This document shows, one piece after another, positions 34,047 through 42,691 of a DNA stretch of 64,000 nt. How positions within the stretch are numbered: position 1 is the stretch's first letter; each line of letters begins with the position of its first letter. Source of the DNA: SAR202 cluster bacterium bin90 (GTDB taxonomy: Bacteria; Chloroflexota; Dehalococcoidia; Lucifugimonadales; JADFKI01); NCBI GenBank assembly GCA_002238855.1, contig MPND01000003.1:62001-126000 (forward strand), given 5' to 3'. A program made the position numbers and the translations under genes. The notes beneath the pieces are model-generated. The model did not search any database. It had not been told where the DNA came from and saw only the letters and a list, made by a program, of their open reading frames with translations.

Positions 34047-34820
34047 CTACTCGTCATCGTAGTCCTCATCGGCGGATGATGATCCGCTTCCGAATCCAAC
34101 GCTGGGCGATGACGTCCCTCTGCCGCTCTGGGACCTGCGGCGTGGCAAATTTGCGATGTCATCCTTGATTCGCTGAATTTCACTGCCGGCGTCTGCGATA
34201 TTCACAGCGATTCCTGTGACTCCGACGTTGCGCAGTGTTTCAAGTTCCGACTTGCCAAGTTCAGCCGGAGCAGTAAGAATGGTACGCTTTCGGACAGTAG
34301 CGCGCATTGCCTGTACTCCAAGCAGTTTCTTCACCGTGAGTGGTAGAAGTCCGTCCTGAGGCGTCAGAAGAGCGCCGTCTATGTCCAGTGTACGAATTGC
34401 TTTCGCCTCATCTTCGGCGAACTCTGGATCCTCAAAGTCAACCGCGATGACGCTGCCGAGATCGTCGTCGTTAAGCAGCGCGGCGGAAGTATCCTCCGGA
34501 TCGAATACAATGAAATCGCATCCTGCTTCTTTCAGCGAGCTCGCAACTTCTGCGCTCGCTATGCCCACTCGCGCGCCCCAAAGCTTGTCCTGCAGGGCTT
34601 CACCGGCACGGCTGACGGCGCTGGAGTCGGACGGATCCAGGGTCACCAGCAGGGCGTCGGTCGGTGAATCCGCAAGACCGGAATTCTCCGCTAGCTCGGC
34701 GGCTGTAACTCGACCGATCAACGCGATGGCAGGAATGCCGGCGGATTGCCTCGATGCCGCGAATCCAATGCCCGGCGAGGCTGTCTGCGTCTTGTCCAAT
34801 AGATCTGTAAGTCTGCTCAT
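34047..34820 (-). CDS. Conserved-looking protein of unknown function
   Basis: 257 aa. The first 225 residues alternate strands and helices (LIGRVTAAELAEN, ALLVTLDPSD, GCDFIVFDPEDT, SVIAVDFEDPEF, TLDIDGALLTP, RTILTAPAELG, GVTGIAVNIAD) in a pattern that suggests a TIM-barrel-like fold. The tail (about 226-257) is low-complexity Ser/Gly followed by acidic residues. Codon use matches its neighbours. I do not recognise the family; an incomplete barrel enzyme or scaffold is possible. Confidence 0.7.
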   Translation of the reverse strand: MSRLTDLLDKTQTASPGIGFAASRQSAGIPAIALIGRVTAAELAENSGLADSPTDALLVTLDPSDSSAVSRAGEALQDKLWGARVGIASAEVASSLKEAGCDFIVFDPEDTSAALLNDDDLGSVIAVDFEDPEFAEDEAKAIRTLDIDGALLTPQDGLLPLTVKKLLGVQAMRATVRKRTILTAPAELGKSELETLRNVGVTGIAVNIADAGSEIQRIKDDIANLPRRRSQSGRGTSSPSVGFGSGSSSADEDYDDE

Positions 34821-34992
34821 TCATTTACCTCTGAGAGGGCATACGGACTGCCAATACGACTCAATCCGACACCCAATTCGCATTGTGTGATAACAACGGC
34901 TCTAAGTTTATGGTTGCAACCGAGTTCAAGTCAACGCACTTGCTATTGCAGCCACACGGTATTACCCTTTGACCGACTTGTCACAAGGGAGA

Positions 34993-35613
34993 ATGCACTT
35001 GATTATAGACCCAAGCAACTACGAAGGCTTTAACCGCGTACTGACGGGAGTAATCGTCCCACGGCCCATCGCGTTTGTATCATCGGTTTCCTCGGAAGGG
35101 ATCGTAAATCTCGCGCCTTTCTCCTTCTTTAACGCGATGGCGTACGACCCGGCGACGATTGTAATGGGTATATCTCGCAGCGCAGGCTGGAAAGAGAAGG
35201 ACACACTCTCGAACATCGAGGCGACCGGGGAATTTGTGGTGAATGTGGTCGTGGATGACATTTCGGAGGCGATGAACAGGACCGCCGCTGAGTTCCCTGC
35301 CGATGTGGACGAATTCGAGATAGCCGGCCTCACCGCTAAGCCGTCTAAAAAAGTGCGCGCGCCTCGTGTCGCCGAATCGCCCGTCAACATGGAGTGCAAA
35401 CTAAGCCAAGTCGTGGAGATTGGGGACGGCACCAATCATGCCATCGTCATCGGCGAGATTCTGCTGATGCACGTCCGAGACGACATCATCAGCGGACACC
35501 GTATCAACCACCAACGGCTGCAGCCCGTGGGAAGGCTCGCCGGCAACATGTACTGCAGCACCCATGAAGTTTACGAGATGGTGCGCCCGCAGTATGACGG
35601 CGAGGAGGGCTAA
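34993..35613 (+). CDS. Flavin reductase family protein
   Basis: 206 aa from the ATG at 34993; a TTG at 34999 is better spaced from AAGGGAG and may be the true start. It is an FMN-binding split barrel with PRPIAFVSSVSSEGIVNLAP, FSFFNAMAYDPATIVMGIS, KDTLSNIEATGEFVVNVV, and a C-terminal HAIVIGEILLMHV. Members reduce flavin for partner monooxygenases or use bound FMN themselves. The esterase gene starts 2 bases after its stop. Confidence 0.9.
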   Translation: MHLIIDPSNYEGFNRVLTGVIVPRPIAFVSSVSSEGIVNLAPFSFFNAMAYDPATIVMGISRSAGWKEKDTLSNIEATGEFVVNVVVDDISEAMNRTAAEFPADVDEFEIAGLTAKPSKKVRAPRVAESPVNMECKLSQVVEIGDGTNHAIVIGEILLMHVRDDIISGHRINHQRLQPVGRLAGNMYCSTHEVYEMVRPQYDGEEG

Positions 35614-35614
35614 G

Positions 35615-36316
35615 TTGCAGGCGAGACAGCTTGAGGGCAAAACCCTCCACTACATCGCCGTAGAGCCGGACGGATACGACCCCGACCGAACCTATCCGAT
35701 GATTATCTTGCTGCACGGATTCGGAGCCCACATGGGAGATCTGGCGAGCCTCGCACCGGCAATCGACGCGGAAAGCTACGTATATATCTTCCCGAATGCA
35801 CCCATTCCATTCGAGATCGGGCCAGGCGCCACGGGATTCGGCTGGACATATCCCAGACACATTCCCCAGGAACTGCGCCGCGCCGACGATGTAGATTCCG
35901 TGGTGGAAATGCTTGCTGTGCTGGTTGATGAGGTAACCGAGAGTTACGCCATTGAGCAGGGACAGGCTATCCTCGGGGGCTTCTCGCAGGGCGGCATGAT
36001 GACCTACCGTTACGGATTGCCCAATCCTGGGTTGTTCAAGGGGCTTGTTGTATTGAGCGCAGTCGTGCCGGATTCAGGTACGATGAGGGACACTCTGCCC
36101 AAGGAACGTTCTCAGCCCATATTTGTAGGGCACGGCACAGGCGATATGGTGGTTACCGTACAGTCAGCGCGAGACGCGCGGGATTTTCTGGAAGCGGAAG
36201 GGTACGCACCCGAATATCATGAATACCCGATGGCGCACGAAATCAGTCAGCAGACGCTCACGGACCTCGCGCAGTGGATACGACAGACTCTTCCACCTGT
36301 GAGAATGCAGGTGTGA
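35615..36316 (+). CDS. Phospholipase/carboxylesterase family alpha/beta hydrolase
   Basis: 233 aa from a TTG at 35615 with GAGGAGG 6 bases upstream. The catalytic triad is readable: Ser in GGFSQGGMM, Asp in GHGTGDMVV, His in PMAHEIS. IILLHGFGAHMGDL holds the oxyanion loop. It is cytosolic and probably hydrolyses short-chain carboxyl esters; the substrate is unknown. It is likely co-translated with the flavin reductase. Confidence 0.92.
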   Translation: MQARQLEGKTLHYIAVEPDGYDPDRTYPMIILLHGFGAHMGDLASLAPAIDAESYVYIFPNAPIPFEIGPGATGFGWTYPRHIPQELRRADDVDSVVEMLAVLVDEVTESYAIEQGQAILGGFSQGGMMTYRYGLPNPGLFKGLVVLSAVVPDSGTMRDTLPKERSQPIFVGHGTGDMVVTVQSARDARDFLEAEGYAPEYHEYPMAHEISQQTLTDLAQWIRQTLPPVRMQV

Positions 36317-36388
36317 AGGCATTAGATCAGAAGTAGTGGGAATCTAACAGGCAATTTGAAGCCGAAAAGTGCCGAAGGAGGCAGTAGA

Positions 36389-37135
36389 GTGGTACGAATA
36401 AGAGAGAACAACATCCTCGCAAGAAACCGTGAAGGTAAGAAGGGACTGGGACTAAGCCTTGTATTCCCCAGCGCGGAGGCAATCGAGCTAGTCGGCATGC
36501 TGGGCGGGTTCGATTTCGTCAACCTTGACGCAGAGCATGGCCTGTTCACGCAGGAGTCCGTAGATGCGATGGTGCGCGTAGCCGATGGCTATGGCCTGAC
36601 CACGATAATGCGCGTGCCTGATAAATCTGCGAATTTCATTAACCTCTACCTCGACAGGGGCGTGATGGGCGTTCTGGGGCCCCATGTGGAGACTGCGGAT
36701 GAAGCGAAGGCGCTCGTAGATGCCTGCAGGTTCACTCCCGAAGGTGAGCGCAGTTGGGGCGGCGGCAGAGGAACTTTCTACAATGACAGCGGCTTGATCG
36801 ACCAGCCAGGCCTCGACCGCAGCGAGTACATGGAGCTTACAAACAAAGAGATGCTTGTGATGGCGCAGCTTGAATCTGCAACCGCATTCGATAATCTCGA
36901 CGCCATTCTTGCAGTGGAGGGAATCGACGCCTTTGCGTGGGGAACCAACGACCTGGCGCAGTCGATGGGCTATCCCGGAAAGCCGGAGCATCCAGTCGTG
37001 CAAGAAGCACAGAATGCGATAGGTGAGCGCATCCATGCTGCAGGCAGGCATCTGTCATCCGACATTCACACGGCGATTGCACTCAATGACCTTATTCTGA
37101 ATGGTTCGCGCGAGTTCCTCTCAGCTAATTCGTAG
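36389..37135 (+). CDS. HpcH/HpaI aldolase family protein
   Basis: 248 aa from a GTG at 36389 (GGAGG 7 bases before it). The barrel motifs are GLSLVFPSAEAIELVGMLG, DFVNLDAEHGLF, IMRVPDKS, VMGVLGPHVETADEAKALV, and AQLESATAFDNLDAIL with the metal-binding Glu/Asp. Relatives cleave 2-keto-3-deoxy acids to pyruvate and an aldehyde. Its neighbours (two dehydrogenases and a sugar-acid dehydratase) fit non-phosphorylative sugar breakdown. Confidence 0.9.
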   Translation: MVRIRENNILARNREGKKGLGLSLVFPSAEAIELVGMLGGFDFVNLDAEHGLFTQESVDAMVRVADGYGLTTIMRVPDKSANFINLYLDRGVMGVLGPHVETADEAKALVDACRFTPEGERSWGGGRGTFYNDSGLIDQPGLDRSEYMELTNKEMLVMAQLESATAFDNLDAILAVEGIDAFAWGTNDLAQSMGYPGKPEHPVVQEAQNAIGERIHAAGRHLSSDIHTAIALNDLILNGSREFLSANS

Positions 37136-37191
37136 ATAGTCTGGCCGCAACTACCTATAATGAACCACAATAAACTTGGGGAGGTTGCAAA

Positions 37192-38238
37192 ATGGCAATG
37201 ATGAAAGCGGCTTTCTACGACGGCAACGGCACTATGACCCTAGGTGAGTATCCGCAGCCTGAAGTTGGGCCCGGTGACGCGATCGTGCGAATACGCTCTA
37301 CCGGCATCTGTGGCTCCGACCTCCAGGTCAAAGCTGATCAGAAGGAGGCGGATGAGTCTCCCGTGGGACACGAAGTTGCCGGGGAAATCATTGCCGTGGG
37401 TGACGGCATCGACTCAGACTTGGTGGGCACGCGCGTGGCGATTGAGACCATCGGGCATGGGCGGGCATGCCTGCGGTGTTGGTACTGCCGTATGGGTCAG
37501 TACAAGCAGTGCATGGAAATGGCGCCTCCGGAGGGTGGTGGATTCGCCGAATACATCAAGCGAAAGGCTTGGGGATGCTACGCCCTTCCGGACAGCATGT
37601 CTTGGGAAGAGGCGGCGCTCGTGGAACCATTTGCCGTTTCGATTCACGGTGTGAGGCGAGGCAATCTGATTGGCGGCGAGACGGTGGTTGTGCTTGGAGC
37701 CGGAAATATCGGACTGACTGCAGTCGCTGCAGCGCGAGCTTTGGGCGCTGGCACAATATTTGTCACGGCACGCCATGAGCAGCAGGCATCGCTCGCCAAG
37801 CAGCTTGGTGCCGACCACGCATTCGCGCCCGACGACCCTGCTCTGAACGAGGCTATCTTGGATGCAACACAGGGACTTGGCGCAGACCTCACGGTAGAAA
37901 CGGTTGGCGGCTGGAGTCCGGACCCGATCACACAGGCAATCGAGGTCACCCGTGAACAGGGGCGCTTTGTTGTAATCGGCGGCTATCGCAATCCGATCAC
38001 CGTTGACTGGCTGACGCCAATGCTCAAGGAACAGACGATATACTTCTCTTCATGTTACGGCATCATCAACGGCAGGCACGACTACGAGGTCGCAATCGAC
38101 CTTATGGCGTCGGGCACAGTTGACTTAAGTCCTATGGTGACACACATCTACACCCTGGACGACATTCAGGAGGGCTTTGCTACCGCCTACGACAAGACGA
38201 CCGGCTCCGTGAAGGTGCAAATTCACCAGGGGGTATAG
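37192..38238 (+). CDS. Zinc-dependent alcohol/polyol dehydrogenase
   Basis: 348 aa MDR-superfamily enzyme. The catalytic zinc site is CGSD and GHEVAGE, and the structural zinc site has the four-Cys pattern of CLRCWYCRMGQYKQC (three of the usual cysteines are evident). The NAD-binding motif is VVLGAGNIGLTAV. It resembles sorbitol, threonine or sugar dehydrogenases. GGAGGT precedes the ATG. The next gene, an aldo/keto reductase, starts 2 bases after its stop. Confidence 0.92.
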   Translation: MAMMKAAFYDGNGTMTLGEYPQPEVGPGDAIVRIRSTGICGSDLQVKADQKEADESPVGHEVAGEIIAVGDGIDSDLVGTRVAIETIGHGRACLRCWYCRMGQYKQCMEMAPPEGGGFAEYIKRKAWGCYALPDSMSWEEAALVEPFAVSIHGVRRGNLIGGETVVVLGAGNIGLTAVAAARALGAGTIFVTARHEQQASLAKQLGADHAFAPDDPALNEAILDATQGLGADLTVETVGGWSPDPITQAIEVTREQGRFVVIGGYRNPITVDWLTPMLKEQTIYFSSCYGIINGRHDYEVAIDLMASGTVDLSPMVTHIYTLDDIQEGFATAYDKTTGSVKVQIHQGV

Positions 38239-38240
38239 CG

Positions 38241-39191
38241 TTGCAGTATCGTACTTTTGGAGACTCTGACCTGGAAACCTCAGTCATCGGATTTGGCGGC
38301 TGGCCAATGGGCAGGGGGCACTATGGCTCATTCGATGATGCCGAAGTTCTGCGCGCAATTGACGCCTCGATTGACCTGGGCGTGACTCTGTTCGATACAG
38401 CAGCCGTCTATGGTTGGGGCGAGGGTGAGAGACTTCTGGGCAGGGCGCTCCAGGGCAGGCGCGACAAGGTAGTGCTGGTCAGTAAGGGCGGACGCCAGTG
38501 GCATGACCCGGACAATCCCCAGTTGAGAGACAGCTCGAATGAGGCGCTGACCAAGGGGCTTGACGAGAGCCTTGAACGTCTTCAGACCGACTACCTCGAC
38601 CTTTACCTTATTCATTGGCCTGACGAGTCTCGCCCCATGTCCGAGCCTATGGAGGCATTCGCCGAGTTCCAACGGCAGGGGAAGATTAGATACGGGGGCG
38701 TGAGTAACTTCAGTGTGCACCAGATGTCGGACTGTCGCGACACCTTCCCAATTGTCACAAACCAGGTCGGCTATCACCTTTTCGATTTTCGGCCTGAAGA
38801 GAGCGTGTTTCCCTTCTGCACGCAACGTGGCATGGGCGCGATGGCATACGGCTCGCTCGCTCACGGACTTCTGACAGGAACAATGACGCCTGACACAACT
38901 TTCGAGGAAGACGACTGGCGGCGCAGTCTGATGGCTTTCGGCCAGCCCATTTTCAAGGGCGCCACTTTCCTTCAGAACCTAAAGAAAGTAGAAGCCTTAA
39001 AGGCAATCGCCTCGGAAAAGGGAATGACGGTCGCTCAACTGGCGCTGGCGTGGGTAGTCTCAAACCGCGCTGTCAGTGTGGCACTGGTAGGTACGCGCAG
39101 AGCCGCAGAAATGGAAGAGAATGCTATTGCCGCCGACTGGGTCATGAGCGACCAAGAACGCGAGGACATCCGCGCAGTAGTCGCTGGGTAA
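38241..39191 (+). CDS. Aldo/keto reductase
   Basis: 316 aa from a TTG at 38241, with AGGGGG 7 bases ahead. AKR marks are Asp and Tyr in LFDTAAVYGWGEGERLLG, Lys in VVLVSKGG, His in YLIHWPDE, the GVSNFS strand, and a C-terminal NADP loop (VGTRRAAEMEENA). It reduces or oxidises an aldehyde or sugar with NAD(P)H. Position and spacing put it in one operon with the dehydrogenase and aldolase. Confidence 0.93.
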   Translation: MQYRTFGDSDLETSVIGFGGWPMGRGHYGSFDDAEVLRAIDASIDLGVTLFDTAAVYGWGEGERLLGRALQGRRDKVVLVSKGGRQWHDPDNPQLRDSSNEALTKGLDESLERLQTDYLDLYLIHWPDESRPMSEPMEAFAEFQRQGKIRYGGVSNFSVHQMSDCRDTFPIVTNQVGYHLFDFRPEESVFPFCTQRGMGAMAYGSLAHGLLTGTMTPDTTFEEDDWRRSLMAFGQPIFKGATFLQNLKKVEALKAIASEKGMTVAQLALAWVVSNRAVSVALVGTRRAAEMEENAIAADWVMSDQEREDIRAVVAG

Positions 39192-39329
39192 CAGCAGAGA
39201 TTGGATTCCTGCCTAAACCACGCGCCCTCTCAAAACGAGGTCCCCTCTGTCGAGCGAGTTCAACATACCGGCCTAGCGCCATGCAAGATTCTGAAGGTAT
39301 TCGATTCTGTTGCGAGAATTAGGAACGCA

Positions 39330-41030
39330 TCACAGGCTCTCGGCGCGCAGGAAGTCAAAGTCGCAGCCTTGATCGGCCTGGGTGACATGCTGAGAGTACA
39401 TCACGCCGTAGCCCCTACCAAAGTGCGGCTTTGGGACTGGAATCTCAGCAAGTCGCCGCTGCACTTCCCTCTCCTCCACGAGGAGGTCGAGCCTGCGGTT
39501 GGGCACATCCAGCTCGATGATGTCACCGTTCTGCACGGCTGCAAGCGGGCTGCCTGACGCGGACTCCGGTGTTACATGCACGACGACTGTTCCAAACGCC
39601 GTGCCGCTCATGCGAGCGTCGCTGAGCCGCACCATGTCGCGTATACCGCGCTGCAGCAGCTTCCTCGGCAGCGGCAGGAACCCCCACTCAGGCATACCGG
39701 GTCCGCCTAAAGGTCCCGCGTTACGCATCACCAGCACGTCGTCGGGATTCACGTCGAGGTCCGGGTCATCGATTCGGTGTTCCATGTCATCATGGTCCTC
39801 GAAGACCAGCGCTCGTCCGCGGTGCGTTAGCAGGTCCGGAGAGGCAGCCGTGGGCTTTATGACGCCCCCATCGGGAGCTAGTGAGCCGTACAGCACCGCC
39901 AGGCCGCCCTCTGCGTTAAGTGGCTCGCTAAGGCTCCGAATCAGGTCAGGGTTGTGGTTGATCGTACCCTTCACATTGTCACCGATTGTTCTGCCGGTGA
40001 CGGTCATCTGCCCGGTATGCAACAGCGGACGCAGTTCGTTCAGCAGCGCAGGTAGCCCTCCTGCGTAGAAGAAGTCCTCCATCAAGAATTCGCCTGACGG
40101 CTTCAGGTTCAGGATGAACGGAGTAGTTCGGGAGAGCTCGTCGAAGAGCTTTAATGGCAGCTCGATGCCCAATCTTCCCGCGATTGCCGTGAGGTGGATT
40201 ATCGCGTTTGTCGAACCTCCAAGAGCGTGCAGCGTCCGGATAGCATTCTCAAATGCCTCGTGGGTCATGATTTTGGATGGTCGCAGGTCCTGCTCGACAA
40301 GTTTCATTATTTGACGACCGGAGGCTTCGGCGAGTTGTATTCGCCGCGAGTCAACGGCCGGTATGGCGGCGTTACCTGGCAGCGCAATGCCTAGCGCCTC
40401 ACCCATGGATGCCATAGTGGAGGCTGTGCCCATCACCATGCAGTGACCGGGGCTACGCACGATCGAGTTCTGTAGCTCTGCCCATTGCTCTTCGGTGATG
40501 CTTCCGGCACGCAGCTCGGTATGGTAACGGCGGCAGTCTGTGCATGAACCAAGCTCCTCACCGCGCCAGTTCCCCTTGAGCTGAGGACCACCCGTAACAA
40601 GGATAGCCGGGACATCCGCGCTTGCCGCGCCCATCAGGACAGCAGGCGTCGTCTTGTCACAGCCGGCAAGCAGCACAACACCGTCAAGTGGATTTGCCCT
40701 GATAGACTCCTCCACATCCATACTCATTAGATTTCGGAAGAGCATAGTCGTCGGGCGCATGTTGTACTCACCCAGCGACATAACCGGGAATTCCATCGGG
40801 AAGCCGCCTGCTTGCCATACACCGCGCTTGACCGCCTCGGCGAGCTGTCGAAGGTGCGCGTTGCAGTGGGTCAACTCGCTCCAGGTGTTGCAGATGCCGA
40901 TTATAGGCTTGTTCTGGTAGGCGGGTTCGCCAAAGCCCTCCGCCTTAAACGCTGCTTGCCTCAACCAGCCATAGAGTTCCGGTGTGTCAAACCACTCGCG
41001 ACTTCGCAATGGGCTACCGTTGGTTGTCAT
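39330..41030 (-). CDS. IlvD/Edd family dehydratase, sugar-acid type
   Basis: 566 aa. Three cysteines fit the FeS site: in IIGICNTWSELTHCNAHL, VVLLAGCDKTTPA, and SPGHCMVMGTASTM. RPTTMLFRNLMSMDVEESIR and LHALGGSTNAIIHLTAIAGR also match this branch. The segment EELGSCTDCRRYHTELRAG is typical of pentonate/hexonate dehydratases (arabinonate, xylonate) rather than true dihydroxy-acid dehydratase IlvD. It would make a 2-keto-3-deoxy acid for the HpcH/HpaI aldolase encoded opposite. It converges on the plus-strand cluster. Confidence 0.88.
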   Translation of the reverse strand: MTTNGSPLRSREWFDTPELYGWLRQAAFKAEGFGEPAYQNKPIIGICNTWSELTHCNAHLRQLAEAVKRGVWQAGGFPMEFPVMSLGEYNMRPTTMLFRNLMSMDVEESIRANPLDGVVLLAGCDKTTPAVLMGAASADVPAILVTGGPQLKGNWRGEELGSCTDCRRYHTELRAGSITEEQWAELQNSIVRSPGHCMVMGTASTMASMGEALGIALPGNAAIPAVDSRRIQLAEASGRQIMKLVEQDLRPSKIMTHEAFENAIRTLHALGGSTNAIIHLTAIAGRLGIELPLKLFDELSRTTPFILNLKPSGEFLMEDFFYAGGLPALLNELRPLLHTGQMTVTGRTIGDNVKGTINHNPDLIRSLSEPLNAEGGLAVLYGSLAPDGGVIKPTAASPDLLTHRGRALVFEDHDDMEHRIDDPDLDVNPDDVLVMRNAGPLGGPGMPEWGFLPLPRKLLQRGIRDMVRLSDARMSGTAFGTVVVHVTPESASGSPLAAVQNGDIIELDVPNRRLDLLVEEREVQRRLAEIPVPKPHFGRGYGVMYSQHVTQADQGCDFDFLRAESL

Positions 41031-41090
41031 TATGGGTTTACTCCTTATTGTGCCTAGAACGATTCGCGGAGGGCTCTTTCGAAATAAATG

Positions 41091-41714
41091 CTATGGCTGC
41101 GAGACGGCGCGCATCTGGTCGCCAATCCAGCGCCTTAGGGCATCCAGAGCAGGTGGCGCCACGAAGAAGACCTGAACATCAGTGGGGAACTGCACACGAT
41201 GTCCTTCGCTGATAAACAGTACGCCCACTTCGTTTTCCTGCAGTGTCTCAGAGATTCGCTGGCCGATATAGTCAAATCGTTGCTGCGTCGTCTCCTGAAT
41301 ACCGGTGATCGCGAGATTCATCACCTTCTCGCTCATCAGGCCGATGGAGAGGCACCGCTGCCAGTCGCTATGTTCTTCCACAACTGCCTGATCCTCCGTA
41401 GCTTCTAGCATTGCGCCTGCGCCACACAATGCTTGGATGAACGAGCAGCCAAACGGATTCATCACTTCCACCATTTTCAAGCCGTCTTCGCTCCCAGCGT
41501 AGATCGTCTCATGAAAAACATATCTGACGGCGCCGAGCGATCGTTCAAGGTTCTGAATCTGGTCACGCACCTCGGTCCAATACCGTTCCAACAGTTGAGT
41601 CGCGTCATCGGGTGAGTCAGGCGGGAACAGGAAGATGGGTACGAGAAAGAGCTTACGTTGCCCGGAAAATTGCGCTGCCTCCGGCTTTGGCATCTGCGTA
41701 AGTGGCGTCGTCAT
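41091..41714 (-). CDS. Protein of unknown function
   Basis: 207 aa with GGAAGGGA before the ATG. The mixed alpha/beta sequence has conserved-looking blocks KLFLVPIFLFPPDSPDDATQ, AVRYVFHETIYAGSEDGLKM, GCSFIQALCGAGAMLEAT and VGVLFISEGHRVQFPTDVQV. No signal peptide or membrane helix. I do not recognise the family; it looks like a conserved cytosolic protein, with two cysteines near the middle. Confidence 0.7.
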   Translation of the reverse strand: MTTPLTQMPKPEAAQFSGQRKLFLVPIFLFPPDSPDDATQLLERYWTEVRDQIQNLERSLGAVRYVFHETIYAGSEDGLKMVEVMNPFGCSFIQALCGAGAMLEATEDQAVVEEHSDWQRCLSIGLMSEKVMNLAITGIQETTQQRFDYIGQRISETLQENEVGVLFISEGHRVQFPTDVQVFFVAPPALDALRRWIGDQMRAVSQP

Positions 41715-41847
41715 GGGGCGTCCCTTCCAATGTTAAAATTACAGGGGAATGATACCAGAAATGGAACGTGGTGCGGTGCGACTAGTGAATGGAGGTGCTA
41801 CAATGCGTCGGCTCAACTAAACGACCCAGATTCTTCCAGGAGCAATG

Positions 41848-42691
41848 ATGACAGCCATTATTGGTATCGATTTCAGCGGAGCCAAACATGACCGCAGCAC
41901 CTGGGTTGCTCATGGAATCATGACTGGAGACGGGGCGCTCCAACTGCAGCGTGTCGAAATGACACCCAGAAGCGCAGTCCTGCAAGTTCTATTGACTGCA
42001 CAGCCGCCCACAGTTGCGGCGATTGATTTCCCGTTTGGCATACCGCGCGCATTCGCGGAGTTCATAAGTGTTGGCACACTGGAATCAATGCTTGATTCTT
42101 GGCGTGTCGTCGCAGATCTGAACCTCGAAGACTTCATTGCCGCACGAGACGCGTTCGTTGGTAGGTTCGGCGAACCCCAAGCGCGCGGGAGACGCAACTC
42201 ATTTTCCGGAAAGTTACTCTCCATTGCATAAGGTGAACCCGAACATGCTCCCAATGACCTATTACGGAATCAGGATGCTAAACGAACTGCACGAAAATCA
42301 ATCCAATAGATGGGCGGTGCCTCCTTTGAAACCAAATCGCAACGATTTGGGTGGCTCGGTTACGCTCTTGGAGACTATGCCAGGGGCATTTCTCAAGTCC
42401 ATAGGCACAATTTACAAGGGTTACAAGAAGCCCAAGTCTCAAATGTTGCGAGACGAGCGCCGCAACACTGTACTGGATGCTTTAAAGGACAGGTCCGGCG
42501 TTGAACTACCTAACCTGTCGAACTTTCGAGAGGAATGTGTCGCCAATGACGACTGTCTTGACGCCGTGGTTGCCGCGGTCGCAGCCGCATCCTGGTCGCA
42601 GAATCAATCCGCCTTCCAACATCCCAGCGATGATGAGTTCGCCGCGGCTGAACTCGAAGGTTGGATTTACGTGCCTCAGTCAGCAGAATGA
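41848..42691 (+). pseudogene. DUF429-like gene with a +1 frameshift
   Basis: The frame from the ATG at 41848 (AGGAG 7 bases before it) encodes an RNase H-like start, IIGIDFSGAKHDRSTWVA and VAAIDFPFGIPRAFAEF, and is intact to FVGRFGEP. The family continuation KRAGDATHFPES, SPLHKVNPNMLPMTYYGIRM and DDCLDAVVAAVAAASW is found in the next frame and runs to 42691. The switch maps to CCCC at 42175-42178; removing one C restores a single 280-residue frame. It is either a homopolymer read error, a recent mutation, or (less likely) programmed shifting. The 3' end overlaps the formate dehydrogenase gene. Confidence 0.72.

Noticed and set aside
39330-41030. Calling this gene ilvD (branched-chain synthesis)
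   Set aside because: The ELGSCTDCRRYHTELRAG segment and the neighbours fit sugar-acid dehydratases, and no other ilv gene is present.
42175-42178. Programmed +1 frameshifting in the DUF429-like gene
   Set aside because: No slippery-codon/stop context or stimulatory structure is visible; an indel in a C-run is simpler.
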